DNA of 64,000 nt, from positions 24,291 through 88,290 of the forward strand of contig CP110633.1 in the NCBI GenBank assembly GCA_026210745.1, in the 5' to 3' direction. The position numbers and the translations under genes were made by a program. This document shows, one piece after another, positions 14,865 to 25,937 of this stretch. The notes beneath the pieces were generated by a model. It was not told the origin of the DNA. It was given only the letters and a program-made list of their open reading frames with translations, and did not search any database. Position 1 is the stretch's first letter, and each line of letters starts with the position of its first letter. The stretch is from Exobasidium rhododendri. Taxonomy: Eukaryota; Basidiomycota; Exobasidiomycetes; Exobasidiales; Exobasidiaceae.

Positions 14865-16625
14865 ATAAAAGACGTATTTAATCTTAGTACAGTTTGAATG
14901 TTATCTGGTAGTTTTACTCATGCAAATCGAATGAATATGTATTATATTCATGGTGTACAGGCGAGGGGAAAAAATACATACCCTTTGTTTCTCAGAAAAA
15001 GAGAATAATGAAAGAAAATATTTTTCGACAAGGGACTGATTTTAATTTCTAGCAGGCATTAGTCCATTGTATTTTAAAAATATAATCCTATGACGGATAG
15101 GAAAGGGCGAAAGCCTCAATTCCCGCAATTGGTTTGAGAATAACCGATGGTATCTTATTGATATGCTGCAGAGGAGAATCTTGGGCAATGCTCGAAAGAG
15201 TGACCCAGCTAACCAGAACCTCTTTACTGAGGTGTCGTAAGGGAGGATAATGACGTTACCTTACTATAAGTCCAATCTAAGTCTCGTGCCAGCAGACGCG
15301 GTTATACGAACTGGGCAAACATTAAATGGTATAAATAGGTATTAAGGATCTGTAGGCGGTAATAATAATATCATTTTTACTAGAATCAAATAGAAGATAA
15401 TAGAATGCTAGAAGGAGGGTTGATATCCTTTGATCTCTACTGGAATACCAATGGCGAAAGCAGTTATCTAGGTAATGATTGACGCTGAGGGATGAAAGCG
15501 TGGGGAGCGAAACGGATTAGAGACCCGAGTAGTCCATGCCGTAAACGATTTACACTTTGTATTCAGTTATTAATTGGGTAAAAAGCAAATAGCAGTAAGT
15601 GTAACACCTTGTAAGTACAGCCCCAAGGCAGAAAGCAAAAAGATTAGACCATCCTAAAGACCCGGAGTGGAGCATGTTGTTTAATACGATAATCCGCGTA
15701 GAACCTTACCTCTCCTTGAATGATTAGTTAATAATATTAATAAATCACAGGTGTTGCATGGCTATCGGCAGTTCGTGTTGTAAGATGTTAGGTTGAGTCC
15801 GCTAACGAACGCAATCCTTACTATAAATTACATATTTTATAGTAAAACTTCGATAAGAAGTTAAGGAATACGATAAGCCTTTATGACCCTTATGGAGTAT
15901 GGGCTACAGACGTGCTACTTGAACCTACCAAACTGATGCTATCCCGAAAGGAGGAGCTAACCAGTAAATCAAGGTACTGTATTGGGCGATTGTAGTCTGA
16001 AATTCGACTGCATGAATCAGGAATTCCGAGTAATCGTTGATTAGCATGCAACGGTGAACTTTTATATTTGGGAGGTACTAACCGTCTATATATACCCTTA
16101 TGTAGCTACTACTATACAAATCAGTAGTAGAAAATTGGATGAAATACATAGAAATCTTCTTTATTAATTAAAGAAAAAGACAATATGTAACAAAGCTTCT
16201 TTATTATGGTATCTATTAATAAATAGAAGAATGTCTAACGACTAGAGAATGAGTTAACCATAGACAAGAATTTCTCCACGAGTGTCCAAGATCTAGTTAC
16301 GCACTAACTAGATTATAATATAGTCTAATCCTATTTGTGAAAATAGGAAATAGAATTTAAGAATGATTCTATAATAATAAAAATGCAAGTGGGGGTTGTT
16401 CAGAAATCATGAATAACAGCCAAAAGGGTCTGCTTTCAATATTTGTTGTGTGATGTGTTACATTGATTGTGATTGAGTCGAGAGTTATTTTGGTTAGATA
16501 GAATTGATATAGCATGTTATTCAACAGAATATTGTAGAGATTTATGATACTGTTAGAGTGCTAAAGTATTACTCTCGCTAAGTTATAGCAAGGTAGCCGT
16601 AAGGGAACTTGCGGCTGATTGATAA
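14865..16625 (+). rRNA. rns: small subunit ribosomal RNA
   Basis: Recognised by conserved segments in order: CATGCAAATCGAATGA (14919), the 530 loop GTGCCAGCAGACGCGG (15287), GAGACCCGAGTAGTCC (15520), AGCATGTTGTTTAATACG (15672), the decoding region CGGTGAAC to TACTAACCGTC (16051), and helix 45 region AGCAAGGTAGCCGTAAGGG (16586). Ends are estimates. An ORF-less group I intron interrupts the helix 44 region. It and rnl are the main plus-strand genes; the next rightward gene is a free LAGLIDADG ORF. Confidence 0.92.
16095..16375 (+). mobile_element. small ORF-less group I intron in rns
   Basis: Between the TAACCGTC exon and an exon resuming around ATGCAAGTGGGGG (16384). Contains the group I 3' core GTCTAACGACTAGAGAATG (16232) and TCTCCACGAGTGTCC (16274), matching the cores of the rnl introns. 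Boundaries approximate, about 280 bases, with no room for an ORF. Confidence 0.7.
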
Positions 16626-16743
16626 AAAACATTTAACCCCTTTTCACAATTATAGCCATAGTAATGATTTTTACTAAAAAGGCTTATGGACTATTCTATT
16701 ACTGATTATTTACATTTGATGGCAAAGGGTTTAAAATGATTAA

Positions 16744-17496
16744 ATGGCAATGAAAGGTAACATTACTAAAACATCCGTGTCGAAATCACTAGCACCTACA
16801 GCTGTAGTATCACTTGAAATGGTAAGATCGACGCTCGGCATGAAAATGCCTCAATGGGGTCGAGATAACGCTGTGGTTTCTAAACGAATTCGATCTATTA
16901 TTCTAGGTAGTCTACTAGGCGACGGATCTCTGGATATGCCTGGTATAAATAAATATCCACTGTTTGTACTTGTACAAGGATTCCTTAATTTCGAGTATAT
17001 CTTTTTTATTTATTCAGAGCTTTCTAGCCTATGTCAGTCACTACCTAAAATGGGCCAAACAGTAAGACGAAACAATCGCCATTACTACATGCGTGTTTGA
17101 ACTCGTAGCTATAGATTTCTAGAAGAGTTCTATAATAATTTTTATATGATAGTAGATAATAAACGTGTCAAAGTTATTAATATTGAATTTATTATGCTTA
17201 TTATTGACCCACTATCTCTTGCCATTTGGGCAATAGAAGATGGTAAAAAAGTTGGTTATGGTTTCGGACTATGTACACAAAGTTTTACATTTTCTGAGGT
17301 CTATAAACTCGTAGGACTTCTTCATTATAAGTTTGATCTGCAATGTTCTGTTCACATTGTTGATAAGAATAAACCTATAATTTACATTAAGGCACAATCA
17401 ATAGATAAGTTCAGAACTATTGTATCGCCTTTCTTTCATGAGAAGATAGGGTATAAACTACGACCTGGTCGTCAAGTTCATATATTATTCTCATAA
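16744..17496 (+). CDS. free-standing LAGLIDADG endonuclease ORF
   Basis: Starts about 120 bases after the rns 3' end and is not inside a recognisable intron. Motifs: IILGSLLGDGSLDM near 16890-16930 and LAIWAIEDGKKVG near 17220-17255. TGA at 17098-17100 is Trp. CTN-only leucine usage begins right at the ATG, supporting this start. 250 residues. It could once have served the ORF-less rns intron. A decayed copy of its C-terminal half follows at about 18060-18330. Confidence 0.82.
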
Positions 17497-18747
17497 AATA
17501 TCCCCTTTTGAAGGTAATAGTAAAAAGTCATATTACATACAATAAAACAGTGATAATAAAACATTACTTATTTTATTTCTTGTATCCATTCTCAATGACA
17601 AAAAGGTTAAATGCCCTAATAGTAATAATAAACAGTGATAATAAAACACTACTTATTAAATATACTATATTTAACAATATAGTAGGTTATAGATCTATTC
17701 TAAATCACAAGATATTCATTTTGTTGTAAACTTATAAAAATTGGTACGAAATAGTACCATAACTTCTGCACTAATTTACTCTGGTTATTACAGGCAATAT
17801 TCTTGATAATCGCTCTTTAAAGGTATATTGTACTAATAAAAATCCACGGTTTGTGCGTCCTTTAATTTATTTTATTGAAATACACTTGATTTTTTACTCT
17901 ACCTAACAATATCTACCTATCATTACCTGCAATAGATGTAGATATAAAACGAAACTTACGTCATTATTCTATTACAGTTTTTACCCATTATTATCCTTTC
18001 TTAAAATTATTTTATTAATTCCCAGTAAATTAGATGTAAGGAGTGTATTAAATAATATAAATCTTGGAAATATAATGATTAAAATGAACGCACTATCTCA
18101 TGTCATTTGATCTATATATGACAGGATGGTAAAAGGGGATTATGTATTTTCACTATGTACTTAAACTCCCAGATTTACTGAAGTCTAGTAACTATAAGGT
18201 CCACTAAATTATAAATTTAATGTAGCATGTTCATTCTGTTTAAATAGAGTGAGTATAAAGATGAACTTTTTTATACTTTATAGTAAAGCTCTATTTGTAT
18301 AAAATTTCAGGTCAACCACTATGCCGCTAAAAGTTTTCACGATAGTGGTAAATATGCAATCAGATCGCTATATTGAAATTTATCATGCTTATTTTATACT
18401 ACTATATTGTCCTATCTTTACATTAAGTTAGTTATATGCCTAAAATAGGTATAAGTAATTTTTTACTTACTATAAATATAAAGATAAATTTAATATATTT
18501 ATCTTTTACTATTATCTATCATTCTTTCACCACCGGAGTGAGTATTTAGAAATAAAGGTTACTACTGTTTGATTGATAACATGTCAGACTAATTTCAATT
18601 AATAATTGTTAGTAACAATTATTGTAAAAAAGTCATATTACATACAATACAACATTGATACTAAACACTAATATAATCTTAGAAAATAGTTGCTATATAT
18701 TATGTAATACGACTACTTGACTTATTTTTATTATAAGAGGATTCTTG
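17497..18747 (+). pseudogene. spacer with decayed LAGLIDADG copy and direct repeats
   Basis: 18060-18330 aligns by eye with 17180-17480 (for example ACTATCTC.TG.CATTTG, GATGGTAAAA, ACTATGTAC, GTTCATTCTGTT), but stops and indels break every frame. AAACAGTGATAATAAAACA is repeated at about 17544 and 17630. AAAAGTCATATTACATACAAT occurs at 17523 and again at 18629, so a segment of about 1.1 kb was duplicated and has decayed. Confidence 0.72.
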
Positions 18748-18821
18748 TAGTATATTACAAGATTCGAACTTGTATACAGCCGATTAGAAGACGATGATTT
18801 TACCATTAAATTAAATATACT
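18748..18821 (-). tRNA. trnR(ucu): tRNA-Arg(UCU)
   Basis: Perfect acceptor AGTATAT/ATATACT and T stem ACAAG/CTTGT. Loop CTTCTAA gives UCU. The anticodon stem ATCGT/TCGGC is weak (one A-C, one T-T). Reads AGR arginine codons. Confidence 0.75.
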
Positions 18822-19294
18822 CACTTATAAATGTTTATTATAGGCCAGGCTTTGTACAAATAATGTACATTTTCCTCTATATGTTTAATTTCATTACTAA
18901 TTTAACAAAATTAGTAATAAAGATACAATCATCTTAGTAACTTGATACTTGCTATATAGATTTTAATCTGGTCTAGATAGTTCGGTACAAGGAAAGAGTG
19001 TTCTATCTTTATTGCTTTTTTTTGTTGTCAGAATATAATACAACTTACTAAAAAAAGTAATGTAATGTGTGTTATAGGATTATATTGTTTAACACATTAC
19101 ATTATTATACAAAATTTACTGGCAAGTTTTGTTTCTAAGATCTAGGTCGACTCTTTTATAAACAAATTTACGGTAATTTCATTAGAATATAAAAATTTTA
19201 GCCAAATTTTATTTAAAATTACATCCTACTCCCCTAACTCTAAGAACTTCTTTTTCTCATTATCGTAGAAAAGGGGTAATTATAGGATAAACGA
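18822..19294. other. gene-free spacer
   Basis: AT-rich, no convincing gene. Low-complexity runs only. Confidence 0.55.
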
Positions 19295-19760
19295 CTATGA
19301 AAAGCTACCAGCAGAGCCATCGGGGAGATTACTGTCTGCAAGACGTTCTTGAATGGCAACAAGAACTTTGTTAATTTTTAGATTTTCATTTTTCAGTTAG
19401 ATTATCTTATTTGACATTTGTTGTTTAAGGGATTCATGGTGAACTCTGGTCGCCTCCAGGTCTTTTAGACGTTCCGATTGCGCTTTAAAAGCCGCAATTC
19501 TTGAGTTATCGATTTGATTGCTAGCATCAAAACCAGCATAGAGGGATATAACAGGAGCTGTATATTTAAAATACTTGGACTTACCCATTAGACCTAGTAC
19601 ACCACCAGTCACTAGAACTATTTCTGCTGCATTTTTCAGAATAGGGTAAGCCTTACTAGCGGTATAGTCAGTCAAGTGGCTGGAGTAGTGTTTGACCTCC
19701 CTCAGAAGATGAGTTTCCTGTAGATGGCAGTATGCTTATCACCGAAGAATACGCATCCAT
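19295..19760 (-). CDS. unknown coiled-coil ORF, broken (frameshift and in-frame TAA)
   Basis: Not recognised. Frame A starts at ATG 19760 (MDAYSSVISILPSTG) and runs to about 19675. A one-base shift leads into frame B (DYTASKAYPILKNAAE), which has a hydrophobic stretch (VLVTGGVLGLMG, then YTAPVISLYAGF) and a charged, helical, coiled-coil-like tail (ERLKDLEATRVHHESLKQQ). Frame B meets TAA at 19397-19399, yet the same frame continues in the same style (LKNENLKINKVLVAIQERL) to TAG at 19295. Every leucine in these frames except a TTG at the shift point is CTN, as in real genes here. Less AT-rich than its surroundings. Probably a recently broken gene, or one containing sequence errors. Confidence 0.5.
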
Positions 19761-19784
19761 GGGAATAAACGAAAGAAAAAAGGG

Positions 19785-20144
19785 CTAAATTATAACACAG
19801 ACATAAAAAACTATTTTCGGGATACTAATAAAACCATTACCTCTAATTAGAGAATAACACGTTATAACCAGTATGGCACCAAGTGTTTTGAAAACATTAG
19901 TAAAATTAGTAATAGTAGTATTAGGTTGGAAAATTTCAAGAGGGGAACCTTCCATGACTGCGATAAAGATTCTTGAAATTGCATAATAAACAACAGCATA
20001 AAAGACTAGATTTTTAATAGTCACCACTAGTTCGTTTTTATTGTTATTCATAACACGTGAAATGAAATATAGTAGAAGCATGCTAGCTGACATACTAAGT
20101 GTTAGAGTAACAATATTAGTGTAAGTAGTATCGTAACCGAACAT
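19785..20144 (-). CDS. unknown membrane protein ORF overlapping cob
   Basis: Not recognised. About 119 residues, starting [10 protein letters not shown] if ATG 20144 is used. An upstream ATG at 20162 would include a TTA codon, which coding regions here avoid, so I prefer 20144. From there all leucines are CTN. Three to four predicted membrane segments (IVTLTLSMSASMLLLYF, LVFYAVVYYAISRIFIAV, LGAILVITCYSLI). The 5' end overlaps the last 29 bases of cob in another frame. It could be an orphan mitochondrial gene or of plasmid origin. Confidence 0.6.
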   Translation of the reverse strand: MFGYDTTYTNIVTLTLSMSASMLLLYFISRVMNNNKNELVVTIKNLVFYAVVYYAISRIFIAVMEGSPLEIFQPNTTITNFTNVFKTLGAILVITCYSLIRGNGFISIPKIVFYVCVII

Positions 20145-23100
20145 TTTCTGTAAATTGCGCATAGGCGGGGTGTTTAGTAGGATAGGACATTGAGGTTTTG
20201 GAAGGGGAAGTTACTTTATTAGTTTGTGCCATATCCATTAGTGTATTTTCAATTACACCAATAACTGGTACAATAACTAGGAAATATCCAAAATAATATA
20301 CGGTAGCTGCTGCTCCAATACCAATATAAGGATCTTCAACATGCACTTGTCCAATGAACATTAGAAGGAAGAAACATGATACAAATGACCAAAAAAATAG
20401 ACGACTTAGAGGTCGGAATTGACTACCTCGGATTCGACTAGTATCTAGCACTGGCATTAGAAGAAGAATAAGTAGTGATGCAAACATCGCAAGTACTCCA
20501 AATAGTTTATTAGGAATAGAACGTAGAATTGCATAGTAAGGTAGTAGATCAAAAAATATATTGACTAAATCCCTAGTTTGTAATACATGCTAGGTACCAT
20601 GTATGGTTGTACAATAGTACGTAGAGTTGACATAGATTCCTGTAGAATATAAATACGAGGACCACTTTTGTGATAATGAACTGTACAAACAAGAGAGTAT
20701 TTCGTACGTAGTGTTTCTAGTAGACGTTGTACACCTATTTCATCAAAAGCATAAACATTGAGATGAAGGCCTTTGTTTTGTTTAGAACCATCATCTATAA
20801 TTCAATAACTAAGACTAATAGGTGTTATTAGATCTATAATATTCATAGGAACTTCGCGTTTTCCGTTTTTATAAAAAAGATCATAATAAAGATTTAGGCA
20901 AGGTAGACGCATAGTTATGAAACCAATACTGTCTAGACTTGTGCCTTTTGTAACAAAATGTTTAATTAGAGGAACAGTAGTAAGAGTACAAAGTACTTTA
21001 AAATTTTCGAATACTTTAGTAAAATATTCTTTTTTTTTAGTAGATTGATTAAATCCGAATCTAGTGTTCGTATTTTTGCCTGGTATCTTAGTTAGAAAGC
21101 CATCTCCAAGAAGATGACCTACAATACAATCAGCTAGAAATTTGGATAGTGAAATACTCTGTCGATCTTTTAGGGACATACGTTTATTTTTCGAAGAAAT
21201 AATAGGAGCTAGGGTAATTAGATCAATATATTTTACAAATTAGCTATAATATTTATTATTATATTCCATATATTACTATATGGTTTAGACTATGTCATAC
21301 AAGTTAAAAAGTGAGATTAGAAGAATAATTTTATTCATTAATTTTTTATTGAACTTGTCCCGGGTTGTAGTCGTTGAACGCTTCTATAATAACAATAAAT
21401 GTTATTTTATGTTAACTATATAGATTCCGCTGCAAATTGGAGTATGTTTTCATACTCATTTCTTGCAATTAGTCCGGGTTTTTAAGAAAGGCATCTACTT
21501 AGTAATACCATTCAGGTACAATAGAAGGAGGTGTTTGCATAGGGTTAGCCGGAATGTAATTATCAGAATGTCCTAGAGAATTAGGCATATAAAATACAAA
21601 TGCCGATAGTGCTAGTAGGAATACAAAAACTGTAACAAGATCTTTAAAAACAAAATAAGGGTGGAAAGGCAGACGATCCGTATTACCTGATACACCTAGA
21701 GGGTTACTACTTCCGTGTTCATGCAGGGCCAGTAGATGCATAGCAGCCAGGGCAGCTAGCACAAAAGGTAGTAGATAATGAAGTGAAAAAAATCGATTTA
21801 GTGTAGCATTACTTACAGAAAAACCTCCCCAAACAACGATATTATATTCATTTCAATATAATTAATCTTGAAATATACTTATTATTACTAATAAGTCTAG
21901 ACTATATTATCATCTTTTACTAATTTAGCAAATAGATGTAGGGCATTCGTGAAGAGATTATTTCACTCTCTAGTCGTTGAACGTTTCTGTTATAACAGAT
22001 TTCGCTGCAGATTGTCTTAAAAAGGGGAAATGTATTTTAAGAGTTACTTGCAATTTACCCTATTTTTCATATTATATTACTATAATAAGCAACTTATTAT
22101 CCTTTCATATAGCTTATTTGTTATTCTAGTAGAAAATAAATCTAGTAGCATAGTTATTATTTATTATTCATATAATTATGGTAGTTTTAGCGTTTTGAAT
22201 CGACTAACATTTTTCATAAGATTGACCCATTCAAAGTACTGTTGTTTTTTGTACCCTATTAGTGGATGTACTTTAGAAAAAGAGAAAAAGTTAACCACTT
22301 TTTCAAGGTCTTTCACAGAAGAGACTGAAAATTGAGAATAACCTAGAGAAGACACATCAATTTTTCTAGTGGTATCGAAAAGAATACTAAAAGCCATAAA
22401 CAGCTCTGTATGTGTCCGTTGACGAACTGTAAAAAAAAATTCTCCAGTGTTTTTTACATAAAAAGAACCTTCAGCTATTACAAAACCTACAAACCAGTTT
22501 ATAAAAAACGGAAGATTAATATAACCCATTGCATTTGTAGGTAGATTCTTCATATTAATAAAATTAGCTGAAACTACTGAAGGAATTTTTTCATATTTTA
22601 GAATATTATTAGTTAGGATATACAGGGCTATTGAATATTGTGCTCGACGAGTATCTGTTAGAAAGAATAGATTATATTCAGTAATTAGAGGAAATAGAAC
22701 TTCTTGAAGATCTACTTTACTAATAATATATTTACTAGTAGTTTTGTATGTATAGAGCCGTCCAATCTTTAGAATCGAGTAAAAATACTCCAGAGTATTT
22801 TTATCTCTAACATCAACCGAAATTACTAGTTCTATCGAGATATAACCATTAGTAGTTTTAGTTATTTTAATATAACCGTCTCCATCAACAAATCCAATGA
22901 ATATAGCTATAAATTCATAAGAAATATCTTTATAACAGAATTTTTCATTTGATGTACGAATTTTAGCTCCTCGTAGTGCTTGCTCTTACATTGACTTTAC
23001 CAATAGTCGGAAGATAGCAATAATAAATAATAAATAGGAGAATAATAAAAAGATATACTTGAAAGAAAAGGATAGAATTAAATTGTACAAAATCTTGACC

Positions 23101-24655
23101 AATCCATGGAATGGCACTTAGAAGATTTGTAATTACAGTAGCCATACACTCAATCATATGTTGTGATGCTTAAAGCTATTTTTCCTCCAATCATATGACC
23201 CTGTACCCTATTTTTCTATGATACATAGATAATAAAATGGGCCTTGTGTTATTACTATTTAAATAATAATTAATAAGTAATAAGAGTGTGCCGACTGTAC
23301 ATTAAGCACCTTAATTTTAAGTAAGATACCCACCGAGGGACCAGTCTGTAGCGACCATCTTTTTGACTAAATAATCAAAAAGACAACCGACGGTCTAAGC
23401 TTAAGGGAAGGCTGTTGACCGTATTCTTCAGTGTTGCCCAGTTACTATTTGTAGTAAGATAATAACAGGACTATGCAATCAAGTAGAAAATTGTAGTTAA
23501 ATAGTGCAATGTTCCTAGTTTATATAGTATAGAAGGAACCATATAAGGTTTTACAATAGTTCGTAGTAGAGGCATAGATTCTTTAAAGACATAAATTACA
23601 TATTGATTTTCAACTCCTGCTGAATGTACAGAAGTTTTAAGGCCATATATGTCAGAAAGAACCTTGGTGAGTAGTAGACAATCTTCATAAGTAAATGAAT
23701 TTGTTGACCATTTTATACCTTGTCCTACTCGTGATCCATCATCCATAATTCAAATAGCAATGGCTAGAGGTGTTAGATATTCTATAATATTACTAGGTAC
23801 TCTTTTAATACCATTACTATACCAAATATCATGAATCCAATTTAGACTGCTATATGTGAAAGTATGAAATCGAATTACATATCGTAGTTTACCACCTACT
23901 CCTAGTCGAGTTTGAATGATTGGAACACTAGAACTACAATAACCTATGTTGGCAATAAGACTATGTAGCCAAATTAGATATTGTTGTCTATTAGATTCTT
24001 GAGAAAAACTAAATCGTGTTCCAGAACCTGTAGCTCTACGTTCAGCATGACAATCTCCAAGTAGAGAACCAAAAAGAATACTAATAATATCTTTATTATG
24101 GGGTCCTACTCGTGATTCAGCACGTAGTCGTTTAGCAATAATACCTGTACTAAGATAAATACTAATAAGAACAATGGATATAAAAATAAAATTAGCACAT
24201 TCATTACATCTGGGGCGATAATAAACACCCCAAAGTGACATTTGACCATATGGGAGAACATATCCTAGAAAGGCAATTGCCATCATAAGAACTAGAATCA
24301 CTACACCAATAGACCAAAGAAGAACTCGTGGTGATTTATATGATCCATAGTAAAGTCCTCGACCAATGTGAAGATACACAAAGATAAAAAAAAAGGAAGC
24401 AGTGTTAGCATGTAGATATCGAATTAGCCAACCGTAGTTAACATCACGCATAATATGTTCTACACTAACAAATGCTAGATCTACACTGGGTGTGTAGTGC
24501 ATTGCCAGAAATACCCCTGTTAGAATTTGAATAATCAGACAGGCTCCAAGCAGTGACCCAAAATTCCACATATAAGAAATATTGGCTGGTTGTGGTGAAT
24601 CCACCATATAGCTATTAGCTAGTCCTAGAATAGGATGTGTTTTAAGTAGTCGCAT
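20116..24655 (-). CDS. cob: apocytochrome b (4 exons)
   Basis: Core heme subunit of complex III. Exons: 24655-24227 ([15 protein letters not shown] to GQMSLWG), 23142-23082 ([20 protein letters not shown]), 21836-21507 ([18 protein letters not shown] to PSIVPEW) and 20549-20116 ([15 protein letters not shown] to the stop). Heme-ligand regions are present ([24 protein letters not shown]), as is PEW at the end of exon 3. Exon ends in T and introns in G at all three junctions. Leucine is CTN in all codons read. The 3' end overlaps an unknown ORF. Confidence 0.96.
20550..21506 (-). mobile_element. group I intron in cob after VPEW
   Basis: The exon ends GAATGGT at 21507 and the next begins ATCTACTACC at 20549, restoring WYLLPYYA. 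A GTCGTTGAACG-type core segment is near 21370 (plus view). Confidence 0.9.
20565..21179 (-). CDS. LAGLIDADG endonuclease in cob intron 3
   Basis: ATG at 21179, downstream of the intron core and not fused to the exon. Motifs: [15 protein letters not shown] near 21130 and [13 protein letters not shown] near 20800, the latter with TGA-Trp at 20802-20804. The stop TAG at 20565 is only 15 bases from the 3' splice site. Confidence 0.88.
21837..23081 (-). mobile_element. group I intron in cob after GQDFVQ
   Basis: The exon ends CAAT at 23082 and the next starts TTGTTTGGGG at 21836 (Q-F-V-W). The 3' core is at about 21900-22010. Confidence 0.88.
22176..22984 (-). pseudogene. LAGLIDADG endonuclease in cob intron 2, possible +1 frameshift
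   Basis: Motifs: [16 protein letters not shown] near 22890 and [16 protein letters not shown] near 22500. The frame reads [11 protein letters not shown] from 22984, but TAA lies just upstream and no start is present. The exon frame, by contrast, runs through the first part of the intron to TAA at 22963. One extra A in GTAAGAG near 22984 would explain both. Either truly broken or a sequence error. Confidence 0.72.
23143..24226 (-). mobile_element. group I intron in cob after GQMSLWG
   Basis: The exon ends TTGGGGT at 24227 and the next starts GCTACTGTAATT at 23142 after G. The intron ORF fills its 5' part. Confidence 0.9.
23471..24226 (-). CDS. LAGLIDADG endonuclease in cob intron 1
   Basis: Continuous with cob exon 1. 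Motifs: [17 protein letters not shown] near 24080-24050 (Cys replaces the usual Gly after the Asp) and [11 protein letters not shown] near 23745, preceded by TGA-Trp at 23750. Ends at 23471. Confidence 0.88.
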
Positions 24656-25130
24656 GTTAAATGATAATATTTTAGAATGTACTAAAATATTGTAGAAATA
24701 AACTGTTTGTTTTTATAATAATAGAATAATACAACATATCTTAGTTATAATAAAATTATTGTCGAATTGTAAAAATGGTAGTTATTATTATGTTTAGATA
24801 TATATGTATTTTAATAAGATTTTTGTAAAAACTAGAGTTTATCGTTGTAAATATTTACAACTAGACATATTATCTATCTTGTGATTTGTATATATTTTTA
24901 TTATAGTGTAGTTGCTAACTATTATCACTTTAACAATATACAAATAAATTACTTGGTTCTTTACCCTAATGGGTATAGGTTATTACACTAGTCTACATTT
25001 TTTAAAAAATGAAAAATTAAATAGTAATGATAGAGCCCTTTGGGCGGTTCATTAAACTTATTTTTATGTATATTTATTATATGGCTAATTTATCGTTTCT
25101 TATATAAGATATATAATATAATTATCTGTA
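24656..25130. other. spacer with a GC hairpin
   Basis: AT-rich, no gene. GAGCCC-TTT-GGGCGGTTC hairpin at about 25033-25050. Confidence 0.6.
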
Positions 25131-25202
25131 TTTGTCCTAGTGGAATCGAACCACTATATTGTCATTATCGGTAACACATTCTAACCGTTGAATTAAGGAC
25201 AA
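25131..25202 (-). tRNA. trnI(gau): tRNA-Ile(GAU), unusual C33
   Basis: Perfect acceptor TTGTCCT/AGGACAA, D stem ATTC/GAAT, anticodon stem TGTTA/TGACA with loop CCGATAA (GAU), T arm GTGGTTCGATTCCAC. Position 33 is C rather than the near-universal U. Confidence 0.88.
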
Positions 25203-25937
25203 AATAATAACCACCCCTAATCTACTACAGTAGAAAGATTACTGTTAAGTATATTTTTCTATTCTTATAATATAATTATAATAATTCTCTCATTTTGTAA
25301 TAGAGATACTAGGTTATTATCTCTTTTACAATAATATAATAAGGAAATTATATTCTATAGTATTCTTCGAATTTTAAAAATAAAAATGGGATATCACTAA
25401 AAGATATTATAAATAGCATTTTTCAGTTTTTGGTTAACCCACAATAACAAATGGTGTTATGTTATTATATAACGAATATTGATTTGATTAACGAAGGAAA
25501 AATATTCTATAGCTCATAAACGTTAACTAATACTGGTTAAATTCATTACAAATAGGTCTATTAGTAGAACTAGTACTAAGTTATGTATTTGATAATGGGT
25601 TATGTAAATAAAAAAAATAACATTTTCAAATAACTAAAGTGTTACTTATTGTACATGGCTGTGTAACATTGCAAATTGGGACGTGTTCCAATAAAAGAAG
25701 CTTTTATCTCTTTGATGTTGTGTAATGGAAGCTACTTTAGGATTAAATTAATGAAATCGTTATGCTAAAATAACAAATGATTTGTTATTTTTGTCCATTA
25801 TGAATCAAGAATGATTTATATTTAACTACTAAAATTTTCATTTCTATACTAAGGGTATAGTTTTTAGTAGTTAAAAGATTAACATAAATAATATTGTTAT
25901 TATTTATTTCTCAAAAAGGGAGAAATTAGTAGTATAT
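25203..25937. other. gene-free spacer before nad6
   Basis: AT-rich. No ORF or RNA recognised. The less AT-rich part at about 25640-25760 could not be assigned. Confidence 0.5.

Noticed and set aside
22030-22335. Plus-strand ORF near the cob intron 2 enzyme
   Set aside because: Overlaps the LAGLIDADG ORF antisense and uses leucine codons avoided by genes here.
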